Origin: a bacterium UBP14_UBA6098
GTDB taxonomy: Bacteria > UBP14 > UBA6098
DNA length: 37,719 nucleotides
Assembly (NCBI GenBank): GCA_002428525.1
Contig: DIWU01000007.1
Location: 1 to 37,719, forward strand
Direction: 5' to 3'
Shown: one piece after another, positions 1 to 6,724 of the stretch
Layout of the letters: each line of letters starts with the position of its first letter
Position numbering within the stretch: position 1 is the first letter of the stretch
Program-made: the position numbers and the translations under genes
Notes under the pieces: model-generated
What the model saw: only the letters and a program-made list of their open reading frames with translations
Databases searched by the model: none
Told to the model about the DNA's origin: nothing

Positions 1-4
1 GCCG

Positions 5-22
5 GAAGGCCGTATCGAAACG
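5..22. repeat. Left-edge copy of a dispersed intergenic repeat
   Basis: These 18 bases match 4529-4546 at 17 of 18 positions (core CGTATCGAAACG). The window therefore opens inside, or at the edge of, the same repeat family that forms the hairpin element at 4473-4546. The next 320 bases have no convincing gene. An open frame at 2-136 runs through the repeat and is not supported as coding. Confidence 0.45.
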
Positions 23-298
23 CCGGCGACCACCATCTTCCGCGGCCCGACATGCACGGGCACCACCCGCGAGATAGCCCTCACCAACGAACACAAACCG
101 GAGAAACATCACTCATGGCTCGACATTAACTCTTGACACCGACGAAACCGCGCCTTATCTTGAATACAAGGCAAAACATAGAAAGGCAAAGCTCAAACAT
201 AACGCCGATGAACACAACCAAAACCACACCCGCCCGATAGGGAGAAGAAGGAAAATGAAGAAAACTTAGGTAGTGTATTATATAGAACAAATAAAACG

Positions 299-315
299 CC
301 ACCTAAATTAGGTGG
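299..315. promoter_or_regulatory. Perfect 17-bp palindrome upstream of the first orphan gene
   Basis: CCACCTAA and TTAGGTGG flank a single central A. The palindrome lies 28 bp before the ATG at 343 and just downstream of an AT-rich stretch (TATTAT/TATATAG near 277-286) that could hold a -10 element. A half-site-like TTAGGTAG lies at about 266-273. The placement fits an operator for the winged-helix-like protein encoded next, or an RNA hairpin in its leader. The sequence is direct; the role is inferred. Confidence 0.45.
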
Positions 316-342
316 GAAACAAAACACAAAGGAGAAAAAAAG

Positions 343-879
343 ATGAACGTTACTATCTATGACCATCTTAAAAAGAGAATAGGGACTGTTATTAATGCGA
401 GTGTAACAATTAGTGATGACAACGGAGTTATAATTCTTGGTATTTGGAGTGGTATATGCCCCTTTAATCTCACAACCGAACAAAATAAAGCTTTGTTAGG
501 CTTATCATGTAAAAACTGCTATGGTGGTTTATGGTTAAAAAATATAGGAAAAGAAGATTTTGATAAACAAGTAAGAATAGAAGGGACCGTTGGGCGTTGC
601 GAAGATCTTCTTACAGAAGTTGAGTTGAATAATTTTAGAATTTTATTCAAAACAACAGATGCTGGAGAAAAACCCATAAGCGACAGAGAAATAGCAAAGA
701 TATGTTCGCATTCTTATAAAGACAATACATATTCACCTTACCTAATGAAGGTTATTGACGAGATAATCCGTCCGTTAGTAGAAAAGGGTTTTCTACAAAT
801 CCAATTGGCAGATGAAGAGGCTAATAGTGGACTGCAAAAACTAACCTTCTTAAGAAAACCAGAAACAGAGATAGAATAA
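343..879 (+). CDS. Hypothetical protein, possible winged-helix C-terminus (178 aa)
   Basis: I do not recognise the family. An AAGGAG ribosome site precedes the ATG by a normal distance. The N-terminal half is beta-rich by eye and has a CKNC pair (near residues 56-59) plus a further Cys near residue 86. From about residue 115 the text SDREIAKIC...VIDEIIRPLVEKGFLQI reads like a recognition-helix and wing arrangement of a winged-helix DNA-binding domain. The gene is AT-rich, unlike the GC-rich housekeeping genes downstream, which suggests transfer. It ends 7 bp before the next gene, so the two probably form an operon. A perfect palindrome at 299-315 lies in its leader, so autoregulation is possible. 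Confidence 0.7.
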   Translation: MNVTIYDHLKKRIGTVINASVTISDDNGVIILGIWSGICPFNLTTEQNKALLGLSCKNCYGGLWLKNIGKEDFDKQVRIEGTVGRCEDLLTEVELNNFRILFKTTDAGEKPISDREIAKICSHSYKDNTYSPYLMKVIDEIIRPLVEKGFLQIQLADEEANSGLQKLTFLRKPETEIE

Positions 880-886
880 GGAGGAA

Positions 887-1441
887 ATGATGATCATCTC
901 AAATTTAATCAACTCTCACGAAATCAACTTGCTTTATCAACTTTATAAGAAGAATTGGTTCGGAACTGACCGCTGTGAAGCCGAGCTGGTGAAGATAAGC
1001 GGTCTAAACCCTAATAAGTTGTGGGATTTAGTGAACCAAATGGACAAGGGCAAATTAAATTATATTGAGTTTGAAAAGGTTGTAGGTTGTGGCGGGCGCA
1101 GGTTTACTCTATTGCCTAAGGGCGAACGCTTGCTTATGGTCTTTTTGGGCATTTGGCAGTTTTTAGAATCAAATAGAGGAATCTGCGAAGCAGTTTGCCA
1201 GTCCGGGGCCTATTCCATCGATATAATCCTCAATTTAAAATCTTTTAATACCCCAAAAACCAAATCTTTATTACTCAGGTTCTACTCGGAAGGTGGGCAA
1301 ATAGTCGATGTAGAAAATGATTCCGAAGTAGTCGCACAAATAACCGACTATAACCCACAAGCAATCAAGGACATTTTAAACGGATTATATGTGAAGCTAA
1401 CTTCGGCATCATCCGAACCCAACCCCCCATCGCCCGCATGA
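887..1441 (+). CDS. Hypothetical protein, winged-helix-like (184 aa)
   Basis: Unrecognised family. GGAGG at 880-884 lies 5 bp before an ATG at 890 and only 2 bp before the one at 887, so 890 is the better start. Residues 1-75 look like a helical DNA-binding fold (alternating helices, then GGRRFTLLPKGERLL, a typical wing ending). The rest is helical. It is AT-rich until about 1410, where the sequence turns abruptly GC-rich and the protein ends in a Pro/Ser tail (EPNPPSPA). The tail may come from read-through into foreign sequence at a recombination junction. It is paired with the 343-879 gene, and the two proteins may work together. Confidence 0.7.
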   Translation: MMIISNLINSHEINLLYQLYKKNWFGTDRCEAELVKISGLNPNKLWDLVNQMDKGKLNYIEFEKVVGCGGRRFTLLPKGERLLMVFLGIWQFLESNRGICEAVCQSGAYSIDIILNLKSFNTPKTKSLLLRFYSEGGQIVDVENDSEVVAQITDYNPQAIKDILNGLYVKLTSASSEPNPPSPA

Positions 1442-2091
1442 CCCATCGACGGCCAAAATATCCTCCGGCGGAACCGCCCGCGCGCACTCCCCCATACAGC
1501 GAGGGAGAACAACCCCTTCGCCCCGCGCGTCCGAAATGGGCTTCCGAACCGGAGGGGAAGGGTTTTTTCATTGACGGACAACGCTTTGACGCGCCTCGAA
1601 GGCGCGGCGAGGATGTCGCGGAGGGTCCCGAAGGGCGAGGATTTCGCGTCGAAGAGGGCGCGGAACATTCCGTCAACGAGGAAACGCGCGGGGAGGATGT
1701 CGAAAGAGGTTTCGAGGGCATGAAACGCCGTTCCGAACAGGTCGAACGCCGTCGCGAAGACACCGGAAAGGCCAAAGAAGACCTCCCAGCCCCTTCCGGC
1801 CAGTTCGTAGCCCCTTTCGACGACCTCCCAGCCCCTTCCGGCCAGTTCGTAGCCCTTGCCGACGACTTCCCAACCCTTTCCGTCCTCTTCGTAGCCCCTT
1901 TCGACGACCTCCCAGCCCTTTTCGGCCAGTTCGTAGCCCTTGCCGACGACTTCCCGGCCTTTTCCGGCCACCTCCCAGCCCCTTTCGATGTCTTCGGAAC
2001 GATTTCCGGCCACTTCGCAGGTCTTTCCGGGGTGTGTTTTGCTATAAGACGCCCTGCCGATGGGGTATTCGTGAACGATTTTGTCCTGCAA
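1348..2091 (-). CDS. Possible heptad-repeat protein (up to 247 aa)
   Basis: A long open frame whose residues about 35-105 consist of near-exact 7-residue units of the type GWEVVGK / GYELAGR / GWEVVER. The frame extends upstream of the first listed residue without a stop (RYSFFIELQDKIVHEY), and the likely start codon is a TTG near 2091. The end overlaps the 3' part of the gene at 887-1441 on the other strand, so the true 3' limit is doubtful. The opposite strand is also open (1438-2121, Pro/Phe-rich). I prefer the minus strand because its repeat units are coherent heptads with alternating aromatic residues and its N-terminus reads like protein. No known domain is recognised, and it could be non-coding repeat DNA. 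Confidence 0.35.
   Translation of the reverse strand: MQDKIVHEYPIGRASYSKTHPGKTCEVAGNRSEDIERGWEVAGKGREVVGKGYELAEKGWEVVERGYEEDGKGWEVVGKGYELAGRGWEVVERGYELAGRGWEVFFGLSGVFATAFDLFGTAFHALETSFDILPARFLVDGMFRALFDAKSSPFGTLRDILAAPSRRVKALSVNEKTLPLRFGSPFRTRGAKGLFSLAVWGSARGRFRRRIFWPSMGHAGDGGLGSDDAEVSFTYNPFKMSLIACGL
1780..1990. repeat. 21-bp tandem repeat tract
   Basis: About ten imperfect 21-bp units in which GACCTCCCAGCCCCTTCCGG-like and CCAGTTCGTAGCCC-like versions alternate, giving a 42-bp higher-order unit (for example 1780-1821 against 1822-1863). The multiple of three keeps both strands open. Such tracts expand and contract by slippage or recombination. Confidence 0.8.
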
Positions 2092-2246
2092 CTCGATGAA
2101 AAAGGAATAACGAAAAATTGAAAACTAAAAAACTTATAAATACGTGCGAGGTTAAATCTGAGTTAAATACCAGCGAGTATAAAACCGAGTCAAAAATTAA
2201 AAAAATTCTTTAACGGACTCGTTTCATTGTTAGGGCGCAGTTACCT

Positions 2247-2516
2247 ATGCGAGAAGTAATTGAAACTGAACATTCTGACAATATATCAAAAGAAGAAAAG
2301 CAACATTTAGAAGCTGAGTTTAACATTTGCGCAAAACATCCTACTAATGACGATTGGGCTTTTTTTCAGGAGTTACCAGGGTTAGGATTTTTGGATGTTG
2401 GCGAAGCAATATGCGATTATTTGTGCTTTAAACAAATCGAAAATTGGGCTAAAGGCAACATCACTGATGTAAAAAACAACAACCCATCGGGCGGGGAGGA
2501 ACCGCCCGGGGAATAA
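2247..2516 (+). CDS. Small hypothetical protein (89 aa)
   Basis: Unrecognised, acidic, AT-rich small protein, mostly helical by eye. The start at 2247 lacks a clear Shine-Dalgarno sequence, so the start is uncertain. The last dozen codons change to GC-rich and encode NNNPSGGEEPPGE. This echoes the GC-rich Pro tail of the gene ending at 1441 and suggests that AT-rich inserts were joined to a common GC-rich flank. The fibronectin-type gene begins 21 bp downstream. Confidence 0.5.
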   Translation: MREVIETEHSDNISKEEKQHLEAEFNICAKHPTNDDWAFFQELPGLGFLDVGEAICDYLCFKQIENWAKGNITDVKNNNPSGGEEPPGE

Positions 2517-2537
2517 CTTTATCGAAAGGGGGGCATT

Positions 2538-3782
2538 ATGCCCTACATCATCCAAGACAACAGTGTTAGCCGAGATTTGCCGCACATCCGTCAGGCGCGG
2601 CTCGATCTGATCGAAGCGAATATCGGCGCCCTCGCACCGGAGCTGTCCCTTCCGCCGGAGCTACTCGCATGGGCGGTCAACGCCGCAGGCAATTACCGCG
2701 CCGCGTTCACGAATGTCGAGATTCAATGGGGGCAAAAGGAGGAAGCCATCCAAACTGTTCAAGAGGCGGAGGACGCCCTCCGCGACAGATATGTCGTCCT
2801 GAAAGAGCTTCTCCATGCGCGTTACGCCGACGACAAGACGAAGAACGCTTACGGTATCGTCGGCGAGATTCCCGAACCGCGCGGAATGTTGGAATCGAAG
2901 GCGAACAAGCTTATCGAGAATCATGGAATTCAGGTCGCCGCGGGCGACCCGATGGTTCTTCCCGATGTGATGATTGCTAATTTCATCGCCCTTCGCGACG
3001 CGATGCACTCCGCGCAAATAGCCGCCGAAAAGGAGTTCACCGAGGCCACCGATTCGACCAAGGAGGCGTTGAGGATTTTCGACGCGGACTCGTATCAGCT
3101 TCGTGTTCTATACAATTGGTGCGTTGCGGTCTGGGGCAGGGAAAGTTCTAAGCTTGTTCTACTGGGCTTTGTCCAACGCTATCCCGAGCAGGGCGGCAGT
3201 GGGGGGGATATGCCCGCGGTGCCGGAGGGGTTCGAGTTGAAATGGCTCGAGCCGTTCCTCAAATTCTGGTGGCTTCCTGTCGAGGGCGCGACGAGTTATC
3301 AGCTGGCCTTCTCCGCCGACGGCGGCGCGAGTTGGGAGGAGCTTTATTCCGGGCCGGAGGTCGGGTTCGAGTTCGAGCCGCCTGCGGGCAAGCGCTTGTA
3401 TCGTGTCCGCGCGCGCAACGCCAATGGTTTCGGCGATTGGAGCGTGACGCTGGAGCACGAGGTCGAGGGCGAGCCGCCCGCGAATATGTGGCCGAACGCG
3501 CCGGAGGTTGTGGGCGCGGAGCTTATCACCGATCCGGGGTTTTTCATGCGGGTGTTCTACTCGATTCCCGGCGGGTCGGACACTATCAACCTCTACCGCG
3601 CGGTTGTGCCGACCGGTTCGCCCGCGCCGGAGCGCCCGGCGGCTCCCTACCAGACGGACATCACCGCCCCGCAGTTCGCCGACACGGACATCGAGGCGGG
3701 GAACGACTACTATTACTGGGCCTGCGGTGTGAAGGACGGGGTCGAGGGGGATTTCGCCGGGCCGGCGATGGCGAGCGTGTAG
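2538..3782 (+). CDS. Helical protein with fibronectin type III-like repeats (414 aa)
   Basis: Residues 1-220 are largely alpha-helical, with a repeated aliphatic and charged pattern and no signal peptide. Residues about 228-315 form a fibronectin type III-like domain (FWWLPVEGATSYQLAFS, then RLYRVRARNANGFGDWS). A second, more divergent one follows at about 325-414 (INLYRAVVP, YYYWACGVKDG). An AAAGGGGGG ribosome site lies 7 bp upstream of the ATG. It is GC-rich, unlike both flanking orphan genes. Fn3 domains of this kind bind proteins or carbohydrates. Without an export signal the location is unclear. No enzyme domain was seen. It is followed directly by a 28-bp perfect palindrome. Confidence 0.75.
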   Translation: MPYIIQDNSVSRDLPHIRQARLDLIEANIGALAPELSLPPELLAWAVNAAGNYRAAFTNVEIQWGQKEEAIQTVQEAEDALRDRYVVLKELLHARYADDKTKNAYGIVGEIPEPRGMLESKANKLIENHGIQVAAGDPMVLPDVMIANFIALRDAMHSAQIAAEKEFTEATDSTKEALRIFDADSYQLRVLYNWCVAVWGRESSKLVLLGFVQRYPEQGGSGGDMPAVPEGFELKWLEPFLKFWWLPVEGATSYQLAFSADGGASWEELYSGPEVGFEFEPPAGKRLYRVRARNANGFGDWSVTLEHEVEGEPPANMWPNAPEVVGAELITDPGFFMRVFYSIPGGSDTINLYRAVVPTGSPAPERPAAPYQTDITAPQFADTDIEAGNDYYYWACGVKDGVEGDFAGPAMASV

Positions 3783-3800
3783 GGCAACGAGATTTGGGTT

Positions 3801-3828
3801 GTAGGGGCGCACGGCCGTGCGCCCCTAC
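3801..3828. repeat. 28-bp perfect palindrome, dispersed repeat
   Basis: Two perfectly complementary 14-bp arms (GTAGGGGCGCACGG and its reverse complement) with no loop, 19 bp after the stop of the fibronectin-type gene. Degenerate relatives occur at 4852-4876 and, in part, at 4605-4627. The ahcY terminator at 13352-13379 shows the same GGGGCG...CGCCCC design. It has no T-run of its own. It is likely a dispersed palindromic repeat of REP type. Confidence 0.75.
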
Positions 3829-3885
3829 GACTCGTCGTTATTGAGAGTTATTAATCGATGCCCGGAAGGGCGGAAGGAGAAAAAA

Positions 3886-4401
3886 ATGAAAGAAGAAAAG
3901 AAGACAAACACAGACTGGAATCTTGTAGTCAAGACAGATTTGATTGTAGGATGGTTAAATGATTTGGGAAGAGAAGAAAACCAGAATAAGACAATAGAGC
4001 AAATGATAAATGAATATAAGGAAAAATATGAAGGAACAACTCCGTTCGATTTTAGTATTGCATTTGCCGCATCTTATCTATTATTCGTCTATCCACAGCA
4101 AACTGAATATGAAAACTTGAATGTCGAAAAAATCGATATTTCTTCTTTTAGAATTCGCAAACAGGGAGATCCACCGAGGAAGGGGGATACGAAGAAGTTT
4201 TTTAGAAGAATTAGAAATTCTCTAACACATGCCCATTTTAAAATAGAGAATGAAACGATTATATTCAATGATTTCGATTTCGATAAGAATGCAACAATAA
4301 TAGATGAGTTTGAAGCTGAGATATCAATTGTCGATTATATAAAATTCTTCAGAGACTTTATGTTCGTAGTAAAAGATAAGTATTTTAAACATAAAAATTA
4401 A
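3886..4401 (+). CDS. HEPN-like protein with RNxxxH motif (171 aa)
   Basis: The start at 3886 is chosen because AAGGAGA lies 6 bp upstream. The open frame extends to 3817, but through the palindromic repeat. The protein is helical, and about residues 100-111 read RIRNSLTHAHF. This matches the R-N-x3-H active-site motif of HEPN ribonuclease domains. The following IENETIIFNDFDFD and FEAEISIVDYIKFF resemble the C-terminal part of pEK499-p136-type HEPN proteins. HEPN proteins of this sort are commonly toxins or anti-phage nucleases acting on RNA. No antitoxin partner is adjacent. It is AT-rich and isolated between repeats, which suggests transfer. Family assignment is by motif only. Confidence 0.6.
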   Translation: MKEEKKTNTDWNLVVKTDLIVGWLNDLGREENQNKTIEQMINEYKEKYEGTTPFDFSIAFAASYLLFVYPQQTEYENLNVEKIDISSFRIRKQGDPPRKGDTKKFFRRIRNSLTHAHFKIENETIIFNDFDFDKNATIIDEFEAEISIVDYIKFFRDFMFVVKDKYFKHKN

Positions 4402-4900
4402 TCGGAGGTGGAAACCTCGTCCCCACAACATGATAACAATGAACAGAATAATCCGCGCGGGGTTTCAGGAAGGGTGGCTTCGATACGGCTTCGCCTACTC
4501 AGCCACCGGGAGGGTCGTTGAGTAGCCCGAAGGGCGTATCGAAACGAATTGCACGGGAGAAACACCCCGGCCTTCGGCCACCCCTCTTTGAAAAGAGGGG
4601 AATGCGGGCCGGCGCAAGACCGGCCCCTACGGAGATTCAGACGCATCGATGAAGCCAATAGCACAGCAAACAGATTGCCGCGTCGCTTCGCTCCTCGCAA
4701 TAACGGCGGCATTTGGCATTAGGGCATTAGGCGTTGATTTGACATTTGAGCTTTGAGCTTTGACATTCCCCTCTCCGGCGTTTACCACACGCCCTCGTGT
4801 AACAAACAACCCATTACCTATAACCCAGAACCTATAACCTAACAAAAAAGGACGCACAGCCGTGCACCCCTACAGTAAAACCCTTTACCTTTTACCCATT
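4402..4900. other. Gene-free stretch rich in short intergenic repeats
   Basis: About 500 bases with no supported gene. It holds the hairpin element at 4473-4546, a short inverted repeat GGCCGG...CCGGCC (about 4610-4624), a stretch at about 4655-4697 resembling dispersed rare-codon-free repeats (GATTGCCGCGTCGC...), short direct repeats (GAGCTTT twice near 4747-4760; ACCTATAACC twice near 4817-4840) and a degenerate copy of the 28-bp palindrome at 4852-4876. It looks like a sink for repeats between the accessory region and the pyr/fol block. Confidence 0.6.
4473..4546. repeat. Nested inverted-repeat element
   Basis: GGTGGCT at 4473-4479 pairs with AGCCACC at 4501-4507. Independently, TTCGATACG at 4479-4487 pairs with CGTATCGAA at 4535-4543, and the flanking CTTCG and CTACTCA segments are also complementary. 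Either of two alternative hairpins can form. The right arm is shared with the left edge of the window (5-22), so the element is repetitive. There is no gene inside. Confidence 0.7.
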
Positions 4901-5473
4901 CTACAAGATCTTGCGGCTTCCGGGCTTGTCTAAGGGGAGGCCGGCCTTGCAAAGCGGGCATTCCTCGGGCTTATAGACCGCGATCTCGAGTTTAATCAGC
5001 GCCGCGAAGGGGAAATCGACCTTGTCGCCGCCGCCGCGATCGACTATCGCGCAACACGCCACGACCTCGCCGCCCGCGGATTTCACCACATCGATGACCT
5101 CTTTCGTGGATTTGCCCGTCGTGACGACATCCTCGACCACGAGCACCCTTTGGCCGGGCTCGATTGCGAATCCGCGGCGGAGAACCGGCGTTCCCTCTTC
5201 CTTTTCGACGAAAATGTGCGGAACGCCTAGCGCCTTGGCGACCTCCTGCCCGATGACTATCCCGCCGATTGCCGGGCTCGCGACGAGGTCGATCGCTTTA
5301 ACGGGCAGTTTTTCGGCGAGTTTTTCGCCGGCCCATGTCGCGTGCTCGGGGAATTGAAGCAGGCGCGCGCATTGGACATAGCGGTTCGAGTGCAGGCCGG
5401 AGCTGAGCAGAAAATGTCCTTCGAGCATCGCGCCGGTTTCTGTAAGTCGTTGGATAATATCTTGTTCTGCCAT
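4901..5473 (-). CDS. pyrE: Orotate phosphoribosyltransferase
   Basis: Transfers ribose-5-phosphate from PRPP to orotate to make OMP, the fifth step of pyrimidine synthesis, in the cytoplasm. The 190-aa length is normal. The PRPP-binding loop VLVVEDVVTTGKST is near residues 109-122, and the orotate-contact segment SSGLHSNRYVQ is near 24-34. A C-terminal YKPEECPLC tail with two Cys resembles the form found in many thermophilic and candidate-phylum bacteria. It lies 11 bp after pyrF in the same direction, so the last two pathway steps are co-transcribed. Confidence 0.95.
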   Translation of the reverse strand: MAEQDIIQRLTETGAMLEGHFLLSSGLHSNRYVQCARLLQFPEHATWAGEKLAEKLPVKAIDLVASPAIGGIVIGQEVAKALGVPHIFVEKEEGTPVLRRGFAIEPGQRVLVVEDVVTTGKSTKEVIDVVKSAGGEVVACCAIVDRGGGDKVDFPFAALIKLEIAVYKPEECPLCKAGLPLDKPGSRKIL

Positions 5474-5484
5474 TTTGTCCTCCG

Positions 5485-6300
5485 TTATCTGATGTATTTG
5501 TTGAGCAAATCTCTCGTCTCGAGGGCGGCGGTTCGGCAGGCCGCGGGGAATTCGCCCTCGGGGAAAAGGATTCCGCGCGAGCTGTTCACTATCGGCGGAA
5601 GGCCGGAGGCGGTCATGCCGATTCGCATAATCGCCGAGGGATCGCCGCCCTGCGCGCCGATTCCGGGCATCAGGAAGGGGAGGTCGGGCGCGGCGGCACG
5701 GACCTTTTCCGCCTCGGAGGGGTGCGTCGCGCCGACGACGAGGCCGATATTGCCGGCTCTATCGATCTCGGCCATCCTCCGAGCAACCGCGATGAATAGC
5801 GGCTCACCGCCGGTGTCGCGGTTCTCGAAGTCGAGGTAGCCGGGGTTGCTGGTCAGGCAGAGGGCGAAAATCCCCTTGTCGGAGTAAGCGGCGAAGGTCT
5901 CGACCGTGTCCGCGCCCATATAGGGGCTGACCGTGATGCCATCCGCGGCGAAGACCTCGAAGATAGCCTTGGCGTAATGCTTTGCGGTGTTTCCGATATC
6001 GCCGCGCTTGGCGTCGAGGATGATCGGGATTCCGGGATCGACCTCGCGAATATGGCCTATCAAGCGCTGAAGCTGAACGAGGCCCTCCGGCCCGGACGAC
6101 TCGAAGAAGGCCATGTTCGGCTTGAAGGCGCAGGCCAAGTCGTGCGTCCGCTCGACGACGATCGAGAGAAAATCGAAGATCGCCGTGCGGCTTCCGCGAA
6201 AACGCTCGGGCATCTTCGCGACCTCCGGGTCGAGGCCGACACACAGGCACGAGCCTTTAGCATTGTAGTTCTCCTCGATGGATTTGAAGAATTTGTTCAT
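5485..6300 (-). CDS. pyrF: Orotidine 5'-phosphate decarboxylase (type 2)
   Basis: Decarboxylates OMP to UMP. At 271 aa it is the longer, type 2 (mycobacterial and myxococcal-like) form. The catalytic Asp-Lys-x-x-Asp is visible as LDAKRGDI near residues 94-101, with CVGLDP near the N-terminus for substrate binding. A promoter-like pair TTGCTA/TATTCT lies 27-54 bp upstream, and a terminator separates it from rpmE. It is followed after 11 bp by pyrE. Confidence 0.95.
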   Translation of the reverse strand: MNKFFKSIEENYNAKGSCLCVGLDPEVAKMPERFRGSRTAIFDFLSIVVERTHDLACAFKPNMAFFESSGPEGLVQLQRLIGHIREVDPGIPIILDAKRGDIGNTAKHYAKAIFEVFAADGITVSPYMGADTVETFAAYSDKGIFALCLTSNPGYLDFENRDTGGEPLFIAVARRMAEIDRAGNIGLVVGATHPSEAEKVRAAAPDLPFLMPGIGAQGGDPSAIMRIGMTASGLPPIVNSSRGILFPEGEFPAACRTAALETRDLLNKYIR

Positions 6301-6326
6301 CTGACACCTTTATTGAATTTGCATAA

Positions 6327-6354
6327 AGAATAATCTGTCGGAGAAATTTAGCAA
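6327..6354 (-). promoter_or_regulatory. Probable promoter of pyrF-pyrE
   Basis: On the minus strand, TTGCTA (6349-6354) and TATTCT (6327-6332) are separated by 16 bp. It lies between the rpmE terminator and the pyrF start. Confidence 0.5.
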
Positions 6355-6355
6355 T

Positions 6356-6384
6356 AAAAAAACCGCCCGAAAGAGCGGTTTTTT
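6356..6384 (-). terminator. Rho-independent terminator after rpmE
   Basis: AACCGC (6361-6366) and GCGGTT (6375-6380) form a stem with an 8-base loop. It is flanked by an A-run and a T-run, so it works on both strands, but its position fits rpmE on the minus strand. Confidence 0.8.
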
Positions 6385-6403
6385 AAAATAAACCAAACCA
6401 AGG

Positions 6404-6643
6404 CTATTTCTTCTTTTGTCCATGAATAGCCTCTGTGGTCTTATCGACGATGCCATACTTCCTGCGGAATTTCTCCACTCTGCCGGCGGTGTCAACCATC
6501 TTCTGCTTTCCGGTGAAGAACGGATGGCAGGCCGAGCACAGGTCGAGGTGAAACTCGGGGCGTGTGCTTCCGACAGTCCATGTATTTCCGCAGGCGCATG
6601 TAACCTTCGCCTGATAATATTTCGGGTGGATTCCCTTTTTCAT
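6404..6643 (-). CDS. rpmE: 50S ribosomal protein L31, zinc-binding form
   Basis: Component of the large ribosomal subunit. The 79 aa are normal. Four Cys in CAC (residues 16-18) and CSAC (36-39) give the zinc-binding C+ form. The HPFFTGKQ signature follows. A GGAGG site lies just upstream of the ATG, a strong promoter at 6678-6705 precedes it and a terminator follows, so it is a single-gene unit. The C-terminus is Lys-rich and slightly extended. Confidence 0.95.
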   Translation of the reverse strand: MKKGIHPKYYQAKVTCACGNTWTVGSTRPEFHLDLCSACHPFFTGKQKMVDTAGRVEKFRRKYGIVDKTTEAIHGQKKK

Positions 6644-6677
6644 TTCAAACCTCCATAATCTAATACATCGAGGCTTT

Positions 6678-6705
6678 ATTCTAATGAGAATATTTCTTTT
6701 GTCAA
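6678..6705 (-). promoter_or_regulatory. Promoter of rpmE
   Basis: On the minus strand, TTGACA (6700-6705) and TAGAAT (6678-6683) have 16-bp spacing. They lie in the 81-bp gap between folD and rpmE. Confidence 0.7.
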
Positions 6706-6724
6706 GCCGTATTTTAAAAAAGCC

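Noticed and set aside
2..136. Open frame of 44 codons ending at TGA 134-136, possibly the tail of a gene cut by the window
   Set aside because: Its first part is the dispersed repeat seen again at 4529-4546, no known motif appears, and other frames are open for similar lengths.
1438..2121. Plus-strand 227-codon frame over the 21-bp repeats
   Set aside because: Opposite strand to the more coherent heptad frame; Pro/Phe-rich and low-complexity, with no ribosome site at its start.
2205..2240. GTTAGGGC just before the small gene at 2247, with CTTTAAC upstream, resembling an integron attC core
   Set aside because: The two half-sites are only about 28 bp apart, too short for an attC fold, and no integrase or second site was found.
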